Below are positions 30,586 through 40,228 of a DNA stretch of 64,000 bases, piece by piece. Under the pieces are notes generated by a model. The model did not search any database and was not told the DNA's origin. It saw nothing but the letters and a program-made list of their open reading frames with translations. Position numbers and translations under genes: made by a program. The stretch covers positions 1 through 64,000 of the forward strand of contig DAOWGM010000073.1 of NCBI GenBank assembly GCA_030637515.1, given 5' to 3'. The stretch's first letter is position 1. Every line of letters starts with the position of its first letter. Source of the DNA: Bacteroidales bacterium (GTDB lineage: Bacteria; Bacteroidota; Bacteroidia; Bacteroidales; UBA12077).

Positions 30586-31095
30586 ATGAAAAAAATTATT
30601 TTATTATTAACCGTAGTGCTTTTAAATCTACCCGGATTTTCCCAGAATACACCGGTAGATGATCTTTTTGACAAATACAGTGGACAAGAAGGCTTTACTT
30701 CAGTTTATATTACAAGCTATATGTTTAGCATGTTTACTGATGTAGAAACAAATGATCCTGAATTTGATGAGTTAATGAAGAATTTAAAGGGAATTAAGAT
30801 TCTTGCAACAGATGAAACATATGAAGGAAATGCTAATTTTTATAAGGAAATTATTGATAAGCTTCCAATGGAGGATTACAAAGTATTAATGGTAATCAAG
30901 GAAAAAGATCAGGATGTAAAATTTCTTATTAATGAAAAAGATGGTAAAATTATTGAACTTCTACTAATTGCAGGAGGAAAGGATGAGAATGCCTTAATAA
31001 GTATTAAAGGAAATATTGATTTGAAAAACATCTCAAAATTATCGAAGTCAATGAACATTAATGGGCTTGAACATCTTGAAGAAATTGATAAATAA
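30586..31095 (+). CDS. DUF4252 protein (copy B)
   Basis: YSGQEGFTSVYITSYMF...LLIAGGKDENALISIKGNIDLKNISKL; signal peptide. Confidence 0.85.
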   Translation: MKKIILLLTVVLLNLPGFSQNTPVDDLFDKYSGQEGFTSVYITSYMFSMFTDVETNDPEFDELMKNLKGIKILATDETYEGNANFYKEIIDKLPMEDYKVLMVIKEKDQDVKFLINEKDGKIIELLLIAGGKDENALISIKGNIDLKNISKLSKSMNINGLEHLEEIDK

Positions 31096-31102
31096 TTAAA
31101 CC

Positions 31103-31624
31103 ATGAAGAAAACTACATTACTATTAATAATCTTAATACTGGGATTACAATTTTCTTGTATTACCGATAAAAATAAATATAAAGAAACTGACATTTTTGA
31201 AGAATATGAAGCCGAAAACGGTTTTGCCATTTTGCATATTCCTCCTGTTTTATTTAAAATAGTCCTATCATTATCAGATGATGAAGAGTATAATTCAAAA
31301 GAGCTTTTAGATAAGGTAGAGGTAATTAAATTTATGATGTTTGAGGAGAAAGAAAATACTCTTACCTTGGATGATTTAAAACATTCCCTTAATGCTAAAA
31401 TAAAAGACTTCAATTATAATCTTCTTACCAGAATAGCACAAGAGGATAACGACATATCTATTTATATAATAGAAAGTGAGAATAGTATTCGAGAAGTATT
31501 GGTAACTATAATTTCTGAAAATGAATATATGGGTATTAATATTTTAGGAGAGCTAACAAAAGAGGAGGTAATGAAAGTTTATAAATCCATTAATATGGAC
31601 AAGGTTAAACTGAGCGGGAATTAA
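31103..31624 (+). CDS. DUF4252-like lipoprotein (copy C, divergent)
   Basis: Lipobox LQFSC; YEAENGFAILHIPPVLFKIV. Confidence 0.75.
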   Translation: MKKTTLLLIILILGLQFSCITDKNKYKETDIFEEYEAENGFAILHIPPVLFKIVLSLSDDEEYNSKELLDKVEVIKFMMFEEKENTLTLDDLKHSLNAKIKDFNYNLLTRIAQEDNDISIYIIESENSIREVLVTIISENEYMGINILGELTKEEVMKVYKSINMDKVKLSGN

Positions 31625-31647
31625 ATATCTTATAATTAATAATTTGC

Positions 31648-31686
31648 AATGAGTGGGATAATGAAAATTCCACTCATTTTTTTTTG
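31648..31686 (+). terminator. Intrinsic terminator of the DUF4252 cluster
   Basis: AATGAGTGG...CCACTCATTTTTTTTT. Confidence 0.85.
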
Positions 31687-31867
31687 GCATAGTACTTACT
31701 TTATGATGTTTAAGTGAAACAAAACAAGAGACTTGTTTGTAATATATTTGGTTCAATTGATTTGAGAGAAAAATACTCATTAACGGAACCTTTTTATATA
31801 TTTTAACGTCTTATTAAAAACCGGCTTAAAATTAATTGCTAACCAAAATACTAAACTTATGCAAAAT

Positions 31868-33016
31868 ATGAAAAAATTAATTGCAATGATGCTAATGCTT
31901 ACAATGGTATTTTTTATTGCATGTGACAAAGATGAAGATAATAATGAAATGTCTCCTGCAGATGCTAAGGTTGCTTTAGAAGAGCTTAATACCGATATGT
32001 CAGGTTATTTTGATGAAATGTTAAATGCTGAAGGAGTAAAAGCTATGGAAGCTCTTATGGAGCTGCCATTAGATCCTTTTAGTGGTAAAAAATCAAATGA
32101 ACCTAGTGCTGTTCTTTTAAACATGCAAAAATTAATACTTCCTTCTAACTATGAAAGAACAAAAATTGCTTTAGAGACAGGATTGTTTGATTTTGATAGT
32201 AATGTAGGAACATATACCTGGAATGCTACTTACGAAAAATGGGATGTAGCTCATGGAGTTCCGAGTTATAAAATTATTATTAATTTTCCAACTGAAAATA
32301 GTACAACTAACGATGCTACAATTACTATTTCAAGTTATGACGAAACTAATATAGGAGAAGATTATTATCCTACAGAACTTGCCGCAGATCTTACAATCGA
32401 CAATATTGAATATGTTAATATTGATTTTTCTGCTTCTTGGAAAACAGGAGGAGAACCTGAAATATTATCAGTTGAAATTTATCTTAACCCATTTACTTTT
32501 GGAGGTAGTTTTAGTAATATTGGAACAACAGCAAGTGTTAACTTTGATATTGATTATGAAGAAATTTTAATTTTTGCTGCAGGCGTTGGAGCTACATTTG
32601 AAACTACAAATTGGGACAATCCTCCTTTAAACATTAATGGTTACATTCAGCTTTTAAATGTAAAAGTAGAGGTTGATGTAAACTTCGAAAATATTGCCCA
32701 AATAATACAAGATGTTGAAAATGGAACATCTACAGCTACAGACTTAGATGAATTAGCTGAAGCAATTAATGCGGAAATTGATGCTTATGTTTCTGTAGAT
32801 GGCGTTAAAGCAGTTGATATAGAATTCGAATTTGATAGAATTTTTTCAGACTATTCAATTCCAATTGACGAAGAAATAGGTTTATATATTAACATCAATT
32901 TCGTATTCTCAGATGGTTCAATTGCACCTGCTTATCCTTATTTCGAAGACTTTGCAACTGACATCGAAGAGTTCTTTTCTTTTCTTGAAGAAATATTCTC
33001 TGGAGATAGTATGTAA
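31868..33016 (+). CDS. Hypothetical acidic lipoprotein
   Basis: MKKLIAMMLMLTMVFFIACDKDEDNN lipobox; no family recognised. Confidence 0.75.
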   Translation: MKKLIAMMLMLTMVFFIACDKDEDNNEMSPADAKVALEELNTDMSGYFDEMLNAEGVKAMEALMELPLDPFSGKKSNEPSAVLLNMQKLILPSNYERTKIALETGLFDFDSNVGTYTWNATYEKWDVAHGVPSYKIIINFPTENSTTNDATITISSYDETNIGEDYYPTELAADLTIDNIEYVNIDFSASWKTGGEPEILSVEIYLNPFTFGGSFSNIGTTASVNFDIDYEEILIFAAGVGATFETTNWDNPPLNINGYIQLLNVKVEVDVNFENIAQIIQDVENGTSTATDLDELAEAINAEIDAYVSVDGVKAVDIEFEFDRIFSDYSIPIDEEIGLYININFVFSDGSIAPAYPYFEDFATDIEEFFSFLEEIFSGDSM

Positions 33017-33033
33017 GAATATAATTATTACTT

Positions 33034-33063
33034 AAAAAAAGGGGGCTTAAAGGCCCTTTTTTT
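33034..33063. terminator. Terminator between convergent genes
   Basis: AAAAAAAGGGGGCTTAAAGGCCCTTTTTTT. Confidence 0.6.
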
Positions 33064-34333
33064 ATGTCCTTTTTAATTCAATAACTGTGATTTCAGGAGG
33101 CATTCCTATACGACCAGGAAAGCCAATATAACCAAACCCTCTGTTAACATATAAATACTGATTATTCTCTTTATACAAACCGCCCCAACGAGGATATTTA
33201 TATTTTACCGGGCTCCATTTCACATTTCCTATTTCTATTCCAAACTGCATTCCGTGTGTATGTCCTGACAGTGTTAAATCGATATTCGTTTTTTCAATAA
33301 CTTCAGCATCCCAGTGAGAAGGATCATGAGACATAAGAATATTAAAAGGTAATTCTGCAGATCCATTCATCGCTTCTTTTAAATCTCCATACTGTGGAAA
33401 AGGAGGTAGGCCCCAGTTCTCGACACCAAATAAGCCTATTTGGGAGTTGTTTAATTCAATATTTTCAAATTCATTTAAGAGCAGTCTAAAACCAAGGTCT
33501 TTGTGAGCTTGCTTCAAACTAATGAGATTTTGCTCTTTTTCCGCCTTATCAGCCCAATCAAAGTAATCTCCATAATCATGATTACCCAAAATAGAGAACT
33601 TGCCGTATTTAGCTCTTAAATCGCTTAATATTGGAATCCAACCATTTAGTTCTTCTGCAAAGTTATTTACAAGATCACCAGTGAATAAAATAAGGTCCGG
33701 ATTTTGCTCATTTACCAACTCAACAGCTTTTTTTACCTGATTTTCGTGACCCAAAAAGCTTCCAATATGAATATCTGATATTTGCACCACTTTAAAGCCA
33801 TTAAAAGCTTCTGGCAGATTAGGAAACCAAAGCTTTTCATTTGTAATTCTGAAATTGAAGCGTCCTTTGGTCATTCCGTATAAGATAGAAGTAAAAGGAA
33901 TTGCAGCTAATATCAATCCTAATTGTGTTAAGAACTTTGCTCTTGAAATATCCGGACTTGCTATAACAGATTCATTTCCTGCAAATACTGTGAATTTACT
34001 TATTGTCCATTTACCTATATGAATAATATCTTCCGTTAAATGAAAAGTAATAAATATAAGCTTTGGAACATAAAACAAAATAAAGAATCCTGCCAATAAA
34101 AAGAAATTCCTGAATATGCGTGGATCTCTGTCAAATGGTTGTAATGTTCTGAAATATAGCAATGTTGAAACAACCAGGATTGGTATTATCCAATAAAAAA
34201 TATAAATACTATTTTTTAATATTGCTGATTGAAACACAGATGTGAGTAGTTTTATTCCTTTAAAAGAATAGATATCTACTATAAATATAAAGGCAACTAT
34301 AAAAATAAATATCATAATAAATCGTTCTTTCAT
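33062..34333 (-). CDS. Membrane metallophosphoesterase
   Basis: ISDIHIGS, FTGDLVNN, LGNHDYGD, LSGHTHGMQ. Confidence 0.93.
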   Translation of the reverse strand: MKERFIMIFIFIVAFIFIVDIYSFKGIKLLTSVFQSAILKNSIYIFYWIIPILVVSTLLYFRTLQPFDRDPRIFRNFFLLAGFFILFYVPKLIFITFHLTEDIIHIGKWTISKFTVFAGNESVIASPDISRAKFLTQLGLILAAIPFTSILYGMTKGRFNFRITNEKLWFPNLPEAFNGFKVVQISDIHIGSFLGHENQVKKAVELVNEQNPDLILFTGDLVNNFAEELNGWIPILSDLRAKYGKFSILGNHDYGDYFDWADKAEKEQNLISLKQAHKDLGFRLLLNEFENIELNNSQIGLFGVENWGLPPFPQYGDLKEAMNGSAELPFNILMSHDPSHWDAEVIEKTNIDLTLSGHTHGMQFGIEIGNVKWSPVKYKYPRWGGLYKENNQYLYVNRGFGYIGFPGRIGMPPEITVIELKRT

Positions 34334-34546
34334 ATTCTTATATTGTACATAATGAGATTGTTACATCACAAACATTCTCATTCAATTCGGAAGTAATGTA
34401 AGTCTTTAACTGATAGAAACAGAATCAGAAAAGAATTGTTTAAATTTACTACAACATAAAAAACAATAGAAATTATAAAATAGAATGAAGTTATATGATT
34501 AATAATCTTTGTTTTATGGCATCTATTTGAATAATGAATTTATACA

Positions 34547-34948
34547 ATGATAAATAAAAATCAAATATTAAAGGAATTCGTTTTTAAAACATCTCGCAGT
34601 AGTGGAAGTGGAGGACAAAATGTGAATAAAGTCTCTACCAAAGTCGAATTGCGGTTTGATCTTTACAATACAGCTTTATTATCTGATATTGAAAAGGAAA
34701 GGATCGGAGTCAAACTTAAAAATAGGATCTCTTCAGAAGGAATTTTAATAATATCTTCTGATTCAGAAAGAACACAATTGCGTAATAAAAAGAACGTAAT
34801 TGACTTGTTTTTTGAATTACTTGAAAAAGCATTATTAAAGCCCAAAAAACGTATTAAGACCAAACCTACAAGGGCTTCTAAGGAAAGAAGACTCAAAGAA
34901 AAAAAGATAGTATCTCAGAAGAAAAGATTGCGAAACCCCGATGAATAA
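34547..34948 (+). CDS. arfB: Alternative ribosome-rescue peptidyl-tRNA hydrolase
   Basis: SSGSGGQNVNKVSTKVELRF (GGQ) and basic C-terminal tail. Confidence 0.88.
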   Translation: MINKNQILKEFVFKTSRSSGSGGQNVNKVSTKVELRFDLYNTALLSDIEKERIGVKLKNRISSEGILIISSDSERTQLRNKKNVIDLFFELLEKALLKPKKRIKTKPTRASKERRLKEKKIVSQKKRLRNPDE

Positions 34949-34949
34949 A

Positions 34950-35732
34950 CTAAGTTTTGAGTTTATCAATATCATTTTTCATATTTAAAATCATGCTATG
35001 TAATTTTTGAGTAGTAATTTCGCCTGGCTCAGGCAACTCAAAGCTTATAAAACCAAGTGCTTTCCATACTTCATAAACTTCTTCTGCTTTTATTGAATAT
35101 GCATCATATTCAGGATTATCCGACTTTAATATAACCTCGTCCGAATCATATATTTTGTTATATAAGCGCTTATAAACAATACCATCATCTTTTGAAATTA
35201 AAATATAAGGTTTGCCATCGTATATTTCATCCCAATTTGCAAGGTATTCACAAATAATATAAGAACCTGATTTTATAGGCTCCATACTATCACCTTTTAT
35301 TTGAAAAACCCTGTACGTTCTTTCTTTACTAAGCTCCATAAGAGGTAATGAAAAATGAGGAAGCTCTTCAACGTAATCTGGATCGGCATAACCTTTGGTA
35401 TAACCGGCAGAAGCTTGAATTGGAACTGTTGTAATAAGTTCTTTATCGGTTTTATCAACAACGGTGCTAATAACTCTTAAATTACCGCCTTTTATAAATT
35501 CCTTTACAGAATCACGGTTTGATTCTTCCCAAAGCCTTGTTTTTATAAGATCATCAATGGATACTTTAAAAAAATAAGCCATGTCTTTTAAAACCGATAA
35601 TTTAGGAACAGCTCTGTTTTCTTCATAAGAACCAATCATTGCACGATTTACACCAATATTATTAGCTAATTCTTCCTGAGTTAAGCCGCCTTTCTTTCTT
35701 AAATACTTAATATTCTGCGCAATAGATTCCAT
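34950..35732 (-). CDS. XRE-S24 (LexA-like) repressor
   Basis: HTH LTQEELANNIGVNRAMIGSYEENR; S24 KGDSMEPI (Ser), GIVYKRLY (Lys), candidate Ala-Gly cleavage site QASAGY. Confidence 0.9.
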   Translation of the reverse strand: MESIAQNIKYLRKKGGLTQEELANNIGVNRAMIGSYEENRAVPKLSVLKDMAYFFKVSIDDLIKTRLWEESNRDSVKEFIKGGNLRVISTVVDKTDKELITTVPIQASAGYTKGYADPDYVEELPHFSLPLMELSKERTYRVFQIKGDSMEPIKSGSYIICEYLANWDEIYDGKPYILISKDDGIVYKRLYNKIYDSDEVILKSDNPEYDAYSIKAEEVYEVWKALGFISFELPEPGEITTQKLHSMILNMKNDIDKLKT

Positions 35733-35747
35733 TTTTTATATTTTAAA

Positions 35748-35778
35748 TTGCTATTAGCCCTTAGCTATTGGCTCTTAA
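35748..35778. repeat. TTAGCY-rich flank of the four-helix-bundle gene (left)
   Basis: TTGCTATTAGCCCTTAGCTATTGGCTCTTAA. Confidence 0.55.
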
Positions 35779-36121
35779 TTTTACTAATTAAGCTATTTAT
35801 CATTCTTTGTTCATTGTTTAATAATTCTAATATTGGAATTAATTGTTCTTTTACTATAAATTTTAACTCAGAGAGTATTATTAGTTGTGTTTCTAATTCA
35901 AATGCTGAACCAATGGCAATTTCTAAAAACCTTTTGAATTCAGTTTCACTATTTCTTGAGCACCCTTCAGCTATGTTAGAAGGAATGGAAACCACAGCTC
36001 TGCACATTTGGCTTTTTAAACCATATTTTTCTTCATATGGTAGACAATCTGTAAGCTTATAGATCCTTTTTACAAGGACAATTCCATCTTTCCAAATATT
36101 CAATGATCTAAAATTTCTCAT
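35765..36121 (-). CDS. Four-helix-bundle protein (S23 / 23S rRNA intervening-sequence protein family)
   Basis: MRNFRSLNIWKDGIVLVKRIYKLTDCLPYEEKYGLKSQMCRAVVSIPSNIAEGCSRNSETEFKRFLEIAIGSAFELETQLIL. Confidence 0.92.
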   Translation of the reverse strand: MRNFRSLNIWKDGIVLVKRIYKLTDCLPYEEKYGLKSQMCRAVVSIPSNIAEGCSRNSETEFKRFLEIAIGSAFELETQLIILSELKFIVKEQLIPILELLNNEQRMINSLISKIKSQ

Positions 36122-36129
36122 AATAATCG

Positions 36130-36163
36130 TTAATAGCAAATAACTAAAGGCTAAAAGCTAATT
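36130..36163. repeat. TTAGCY-rich flank of the four-helix-bundle gene (right, inverted)
   Basis: TTAATAGCAAATAACTAAAGGCTAAAAGCTAATT; reverse complement resembles the left flank. Confidence 0.55.
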
Positions 36164-36184
36164 TATTACAAACATACAATTAAA

Positions 36185-36255
36185 TACTAAATAAATTAGT
36201 ATAAATGCAGATTTATTTAGTATATTTGCTAATATAATTTGCATATTAACAAATA
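36185..36255. promoter_or_regulatory. Operator-like repeats upstream of the radical SAM gene
   Basis: TACTAA-ATAAA-TTAGTA inverted repeat (36185-36201); direct repeats TTAGTATAAATGC and TTAGTATATTTGC. Confidence 0.45.
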
Positions 36256-37529
36256 TGAGATCCGAAACTGTAAATAAACTAAAAATATCTGCAAATGCAG
36301 CAAAATACGATGTGTCATGTGCATCAAGTGGTAGCAATAGACCGAATAGTGGAAAAGGAATAGGAAATGCCTCACCATGGGGAATTTGTCATAGTTTTAC
36401 TCAGGATGGGCGCTGTGTTTCCCTTATGAAGTTAATGCTAACAAATCATTGCATTTATGATTGTGCGTATTGTGCTAATAGAAAAAGCAATGATATTGAG
36501 CGAACTACATTTACAGTTAAGGAAGTTGTTGATCTTACCATAGAATTTTACCGAAGAAATTACATTGAAGGTCTTTTTTTAAGTTCTGGGATAATAAAAA
36601 ATCCTGATTATACCATGGAACGTATGGTTCGTGTAGCAAAAGAGCTTAGAACTAAACAAAATTACAATGGTTATATTCATTTGAAAGCAATTCCAGGAGC
36701 AAGTGACGAATTACAGCAAGAGGCTGGTTTATACGCCGATAGACTAAGTGTAAATATTGAAATTGCAACTGAGAAGAATCTAAAAATGATTGCTCCGGAC
36801 AAGAATTTTAAAAGTATTCTTAGCCCAATGAATACGATTAAAAGTAAAATCATTGAAAATAAAGAGGAACGCAGGAAATTTAGGCATGCCCCACGGTTTA
36901 CACCAGCAGGACAAAGCACACAACTAATTGTTGGAGCTACTCCTGATAGTGATAAGCATATTTTAAATTTAGCAGGAAACCTATATAACTCTAAGAATCT
37001 TAAAAGAGTATATTATTCAGGTTTTATTCCTGTAAACAGCTACGATAAGAGGCTCCCAGCTCTTACTGAACCACCATTAAAACGCGAAAACAGGCTTTAT
37101 CAGGCCGACTGGCTTTTTAGATTCTACAATTATACTATTGATGAAATTGTAAATGACGATCATCCTGATCTTGATTTAGAAATAGACCCCAAATTAAGTT
37201 ATGCGCTACGTAATCCCTGGATGTTTCCAATCGATATTAACAAAGCGAGCTACGAAACTATATTGAGAGTGCCTGGAATAGGTGTGTTGTCGGCTAAAAA
37301 GATCATTTTAGCAAGACGCTATAGCAAACTGAACTTATCAAATTTGAAAAAAATTGGAGTTGCACTAAAAAGAGCAAAATACTTTATTACGTGCAACGAA
37401 CTTAAAGCTCATACTATAAATGAATTATTACCTGAAAATGTAAAGAAGATTATTTTAAGCGAAAAAAGTATTGTTAAAAAATCCAATAAAAATGCACATA
37501 AGCAATTAAGCTTATTTGCTGTAAATTAA
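36255..37529 (+). CDS. Putative DNA modification/repair radical SAM protein
   Basis: LTNHCIYDCAYCANR (CxxxCxxC-type); C-terminal HhH VPGIGVLSAKKIILARR. Confidence 0.9.
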   Translation: MRSETVNKLKISANAAKYDVSCASSGSNRPNSGKGIGNASPWGICHSFTQDGRCVSLMKLMLTNHCIYDCAYCANRKSNDIERTTFTVKEVVDLTIEFYRRNYIEGLFLSSGIIKNPDYTMERMVRVAKELRTKQNYNGYIHLKAIPGASDELQQEAGLYADRLSVNIEIATEKNLKMIAPDKNFKSILSPMNTIKSKIIENKEERRKFRHAPRFTPAGQSTQLIVGATPDSDKHILNLAGNLYNSKNLKRVYYSGFIPVNSYDKRLPALTEPPLKRENRLYQADWLFRFYNYTIDEIVNDDHPDLDLEIDPKLSYALRNPWMFPIDINKASYETILRVPGIGVLSAKKIILARRYSKLNLSNLKKIGVALKRAKYFITCNELKAHTINELLPENVKKIILSEKSIVKKSNKNAHKQLSLFAVN

Positions 37530-37540
37530 ACCATTGCATT

Positions 37541-38329
37541 ATGAATATATTTATATATGATCACACATTCGAAGGCTTAATAACTGCTATACACGATGCT
37601 TTTGACTTAAGTATTAAACCTGATAAAATAGTAAGTGTTAAATCCTTCCAGGATGATCTATTTGCAACAAAGCATTATATATCAACTAATTCTGACAAGT
37701 TTGATACAATATGGAATAGGGTTAAGGAGAAGTCAAACGAGCAGAATTGTCAAAGAATTTTTAAGGCTTACTTGTCAGAAGTACCAGATATTGAAATAAT
37801 TATATATGATTACATTAAGTTAATTCTGGAGACACCATATAATGTTGAAGTTAATTTCAGCGAAGATTCAGTAATCAAACTTAACAACCTGCAAAAGAAA
37901 GTAGGAACTGAAGCACAAAGAGTACTTATGTTTGTGCGCTTTCAGAAAACTGTTGATGATATCTACTATGCATCTTTTGATCCAAAATACAACGTAATAC
38001 CACTTACCGTGAATCATTTCAGGAATAGGTTTGCTGATCAGAAGTGGGTAATATTTGATACACGCCGTAAATTTGGATATTACTATGATTTAGAAAATGT
38101 GAGAGAAATCACTATTGGAAAACAAAAGGTGGATTTTGCAAGTGGAAAGGTAAACAAAGATGTTATGCATGTTAGCGAGAAATTATTTCAAAAACTCTGG
38201 AAGAGCTACTACGACACCATAAATATTAAGGAACGTAAGAACATGAAGGTTCACATGCAGTTTTTACCTAAAAGGTTCTGGAAATTCCTTCCTGAAAAGG
38301 ATTTTAAAATGAAATATGAATTAAACTAA
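37541..38329 (+). CDS. TIGR03915-like putative DNA repair protein
   Basis: NIFIYDHTFEGLITAIHDAF...VRFQKTVDDIYYASFDPKYNVIPLTVNHFRNRFADQKWVIFDTRRKFGYYYD; partner of the preceding gene. Confidence 0.88.
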   Translation: MNIFIYDHTFEGLITAIHDAFDLSIKPDKIVSVKSFQDDLFATKHYISTNSDKFDTIWNRVKEKSNEQNCQRIFKAYLSEVPDIEIIIYDYIKLILETPYNVEVNFSEDSVIKLNNLQKKVGTEAQRVLMFVRFQKTVDDIYYASFDPKYNVIPLTVNHFRNRFADQKWVIFDTRRKFGYYYDLENVREITIGKQKVDFASGKVNKDVMHVSEKLFQKLWKSYYDTINIKERKNMKVHMQFLPKRFWKFLPEKDFKMKYELN

Positions 38330-38474
38330 TTTTTGTAAAGGTATTCTGATAAAAATGGTATTAATTGTGAATACTTTTAATTTTATTGAATAAATAATGC
38401 TTTTAAACTAAACGCATTTGTAATTTTACAGTCAAATAAACTCATAATTAGTTTTTTGTATATAAATCTGTAAA

Positions 38475-39428
38475 ATGAATTTTTCAATTATTATCCATCA
38501 AATATTAATTCTTGGTTTTTTAGCATTAATAGGAGTTATAGCTACAAAATTAAAAGTTATTACCGAAGAAATTAAAAATAGTATTGCCACAATTGTTTTT
38601 AATATTACACTTCCGGCGCTTATTCTTTCTTCTGTTTCTAATGTTGAATTGAACCGTGAAATATTATTCAATAGCTTACTTGTTTTTATTGCATCTCATG
38701 TTGGAATACTTCTATTGTATATTACAGGGAAATTCTCTCGAAAATTAATTGGTATTGACGGTAAAAAAGGGAATATTCATGTAATACATACCATGCTTGG
38801 AAATGTAGCTTTCCTTGGCTATCCATTATTTTCTGCATTATTTCCAGGTGGAGAAGGTTTATTATATGCCGTAATTTTTCACTTAACACAAGATATTTAC
38901 ATTTGGACCGTAGGAGTATTTGAATTTAATAACACAGGAAACCTAAAATTCAGAGAAAGTCTTAAACATCTTGTAAATCCAAATATAATTGCATTTGCAA
39001 TTGGAATATTTATGCTTGCATTTGGAATCAGATTTCCCGAATATGTTTATAATCCAATATCGGGTCTTGGGAAAACAACAATTTACCTTGCAATGCTATA
39101 CATTGGTGCTGTATTAGCCAGAAACCCAATGATTGCAGCATTTAAAAAGCCAGAAATTTATGCCTTGATTTTTAATAAAATGCTTCTGGTTCCTTTTGTT
39201 TTGTTATTATTAATAAATGCAGTTTCACTTGTTTTTAATATTCATATTGGAAATATTGCGAAAACGGTAGTTGTTATGCAAACTGCAATGCCTTGTATGG
39301 CAATGGTTGTTGTATTAGCAAAAAAGTTTGGTAGTGATGATATTCATGCCACTGAAAATTTGTTTCTATCTACCATATTATCATTGGCAACACTTCCTTT
39401 TTTATATTTTTTGATAAATATATTTTAA
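38475..39428 (+). CDS. AEC (auxin efflux carrier) family transporter
   Basis: Multiple TM; IVFNITLPALILSSVSN, MLGNVAFLGYPLFSALFP. Confidence 0.85.
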   Translation: MNFSIIIHQILILGFLALIGVIATKLKVITEEIKNSIATIVFNITLPALILSSVSNVELNREILFNSLLVFIASHVGILLLYITGKFSRKLIGIDGKKGNIHVIHTMLGNVAFLGYPLFSALFPGGEGLLYAVIFHLTQDIYIWTVGVFEFNNTGNLKFRESLKHLVNPNIIAFAIGIFMLAFGIRFPEYVYNPISGLGKTTIYLAMLYIGAVLARNPMIAAFKKPEIYALIFNKMLLVPFVLLLLINAVSLVFNIHIGNIAKTVVVMQTAMPCMAMVVVLAKKFGSDDIHATENLFLSTILSLATLPFLYFLINIF

Positions 39429-39655
39429 AACAAAAAGTATTTATAAATAAACGTAGGGTAAAATCTAAGTTTATTATCATGTAATTGAAAAGCTTTAAAG
39501 TTTTTTGATTTTAGGGTGAGGTTAGTTCTTATTCAGATTGATTTAACAGGTACTTATGGTCAGTGTAGAAAATGACTGACCATAAGTTTTTAAAGCGATT
39601 TTTGTATTAACGAGATTAATATTTTATATTTAAAGGTAAACCATAGAGTATATTC

Positions 39656-40207
39656 ATGAATTCTGCCGACAAGAAGGTATTAGCGAATATTAATAAAGGT
39701 GATATTCGACAATTTGAAGTTCTTTTTAAGGATTATTATGAAAAGCTATGTCAGTTTGCTATGGTATATCTCAAGAATTTAGAACATGCTGAAGAGATAA
39801 TTCAGGATACTTTTTATAACATCTGGAAAAATAAAAAAACTTTAAATATTAAAACATCCTTAAAAGCGTATTTATATACCGCTGTTAAGAATAATTGTTT
39901 GCAGGAAATACGAAAGCGTAATCTGGATATTAAGTATGAAAACTATTATAAATCTCATTATGTTAATGATAGCGTTAATCCTGTTGACGAATTAAACGCA
40001 AAAGAGCTCTCTAAAGTGATTAATAAGACTTTAAACTCATTACCAGAGCGATGTCGTGAGATTTTTAAAATGAGTAGGTATGAGGGTCTTAAATATCATG
40101 AAATTGCTGATAAGTTGTCAATATCAATAAAGACAGTTGAAGCAAATATGGGTAAAGCACTAAAGCAATTCAGATCTAATCTGAAAGAATACGCAGAAGC
40201 TGTATAG
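39656..40207 (+). CDS. RNA polymerase sigma-70 factor, ECF/FecI-like
   Basis: EEIIQDTFYNIWKNK; YHEIADKLSISIKTVEANMGKALKQFR. Confidence 0.92.
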   Translation: MNSADKKVLANINKGDIRQFEVLFKDYYEKLCQFAMVYLKNLEHAEEIIQDTFYNIWKNKKTLNIKTSLKAYLYTAVKNNCLQEIRKRNLDIKYENYYKSHYVNDSVNPVDELNAKELSKVINKTLNSLPERCREIFKMSRYEGLKYHEIADKLSISIKTVEANMGKALKQFRSNLKEYAEAV

Positions 40208-40228
40208 TTTAATATAAAAGGGGAAACT

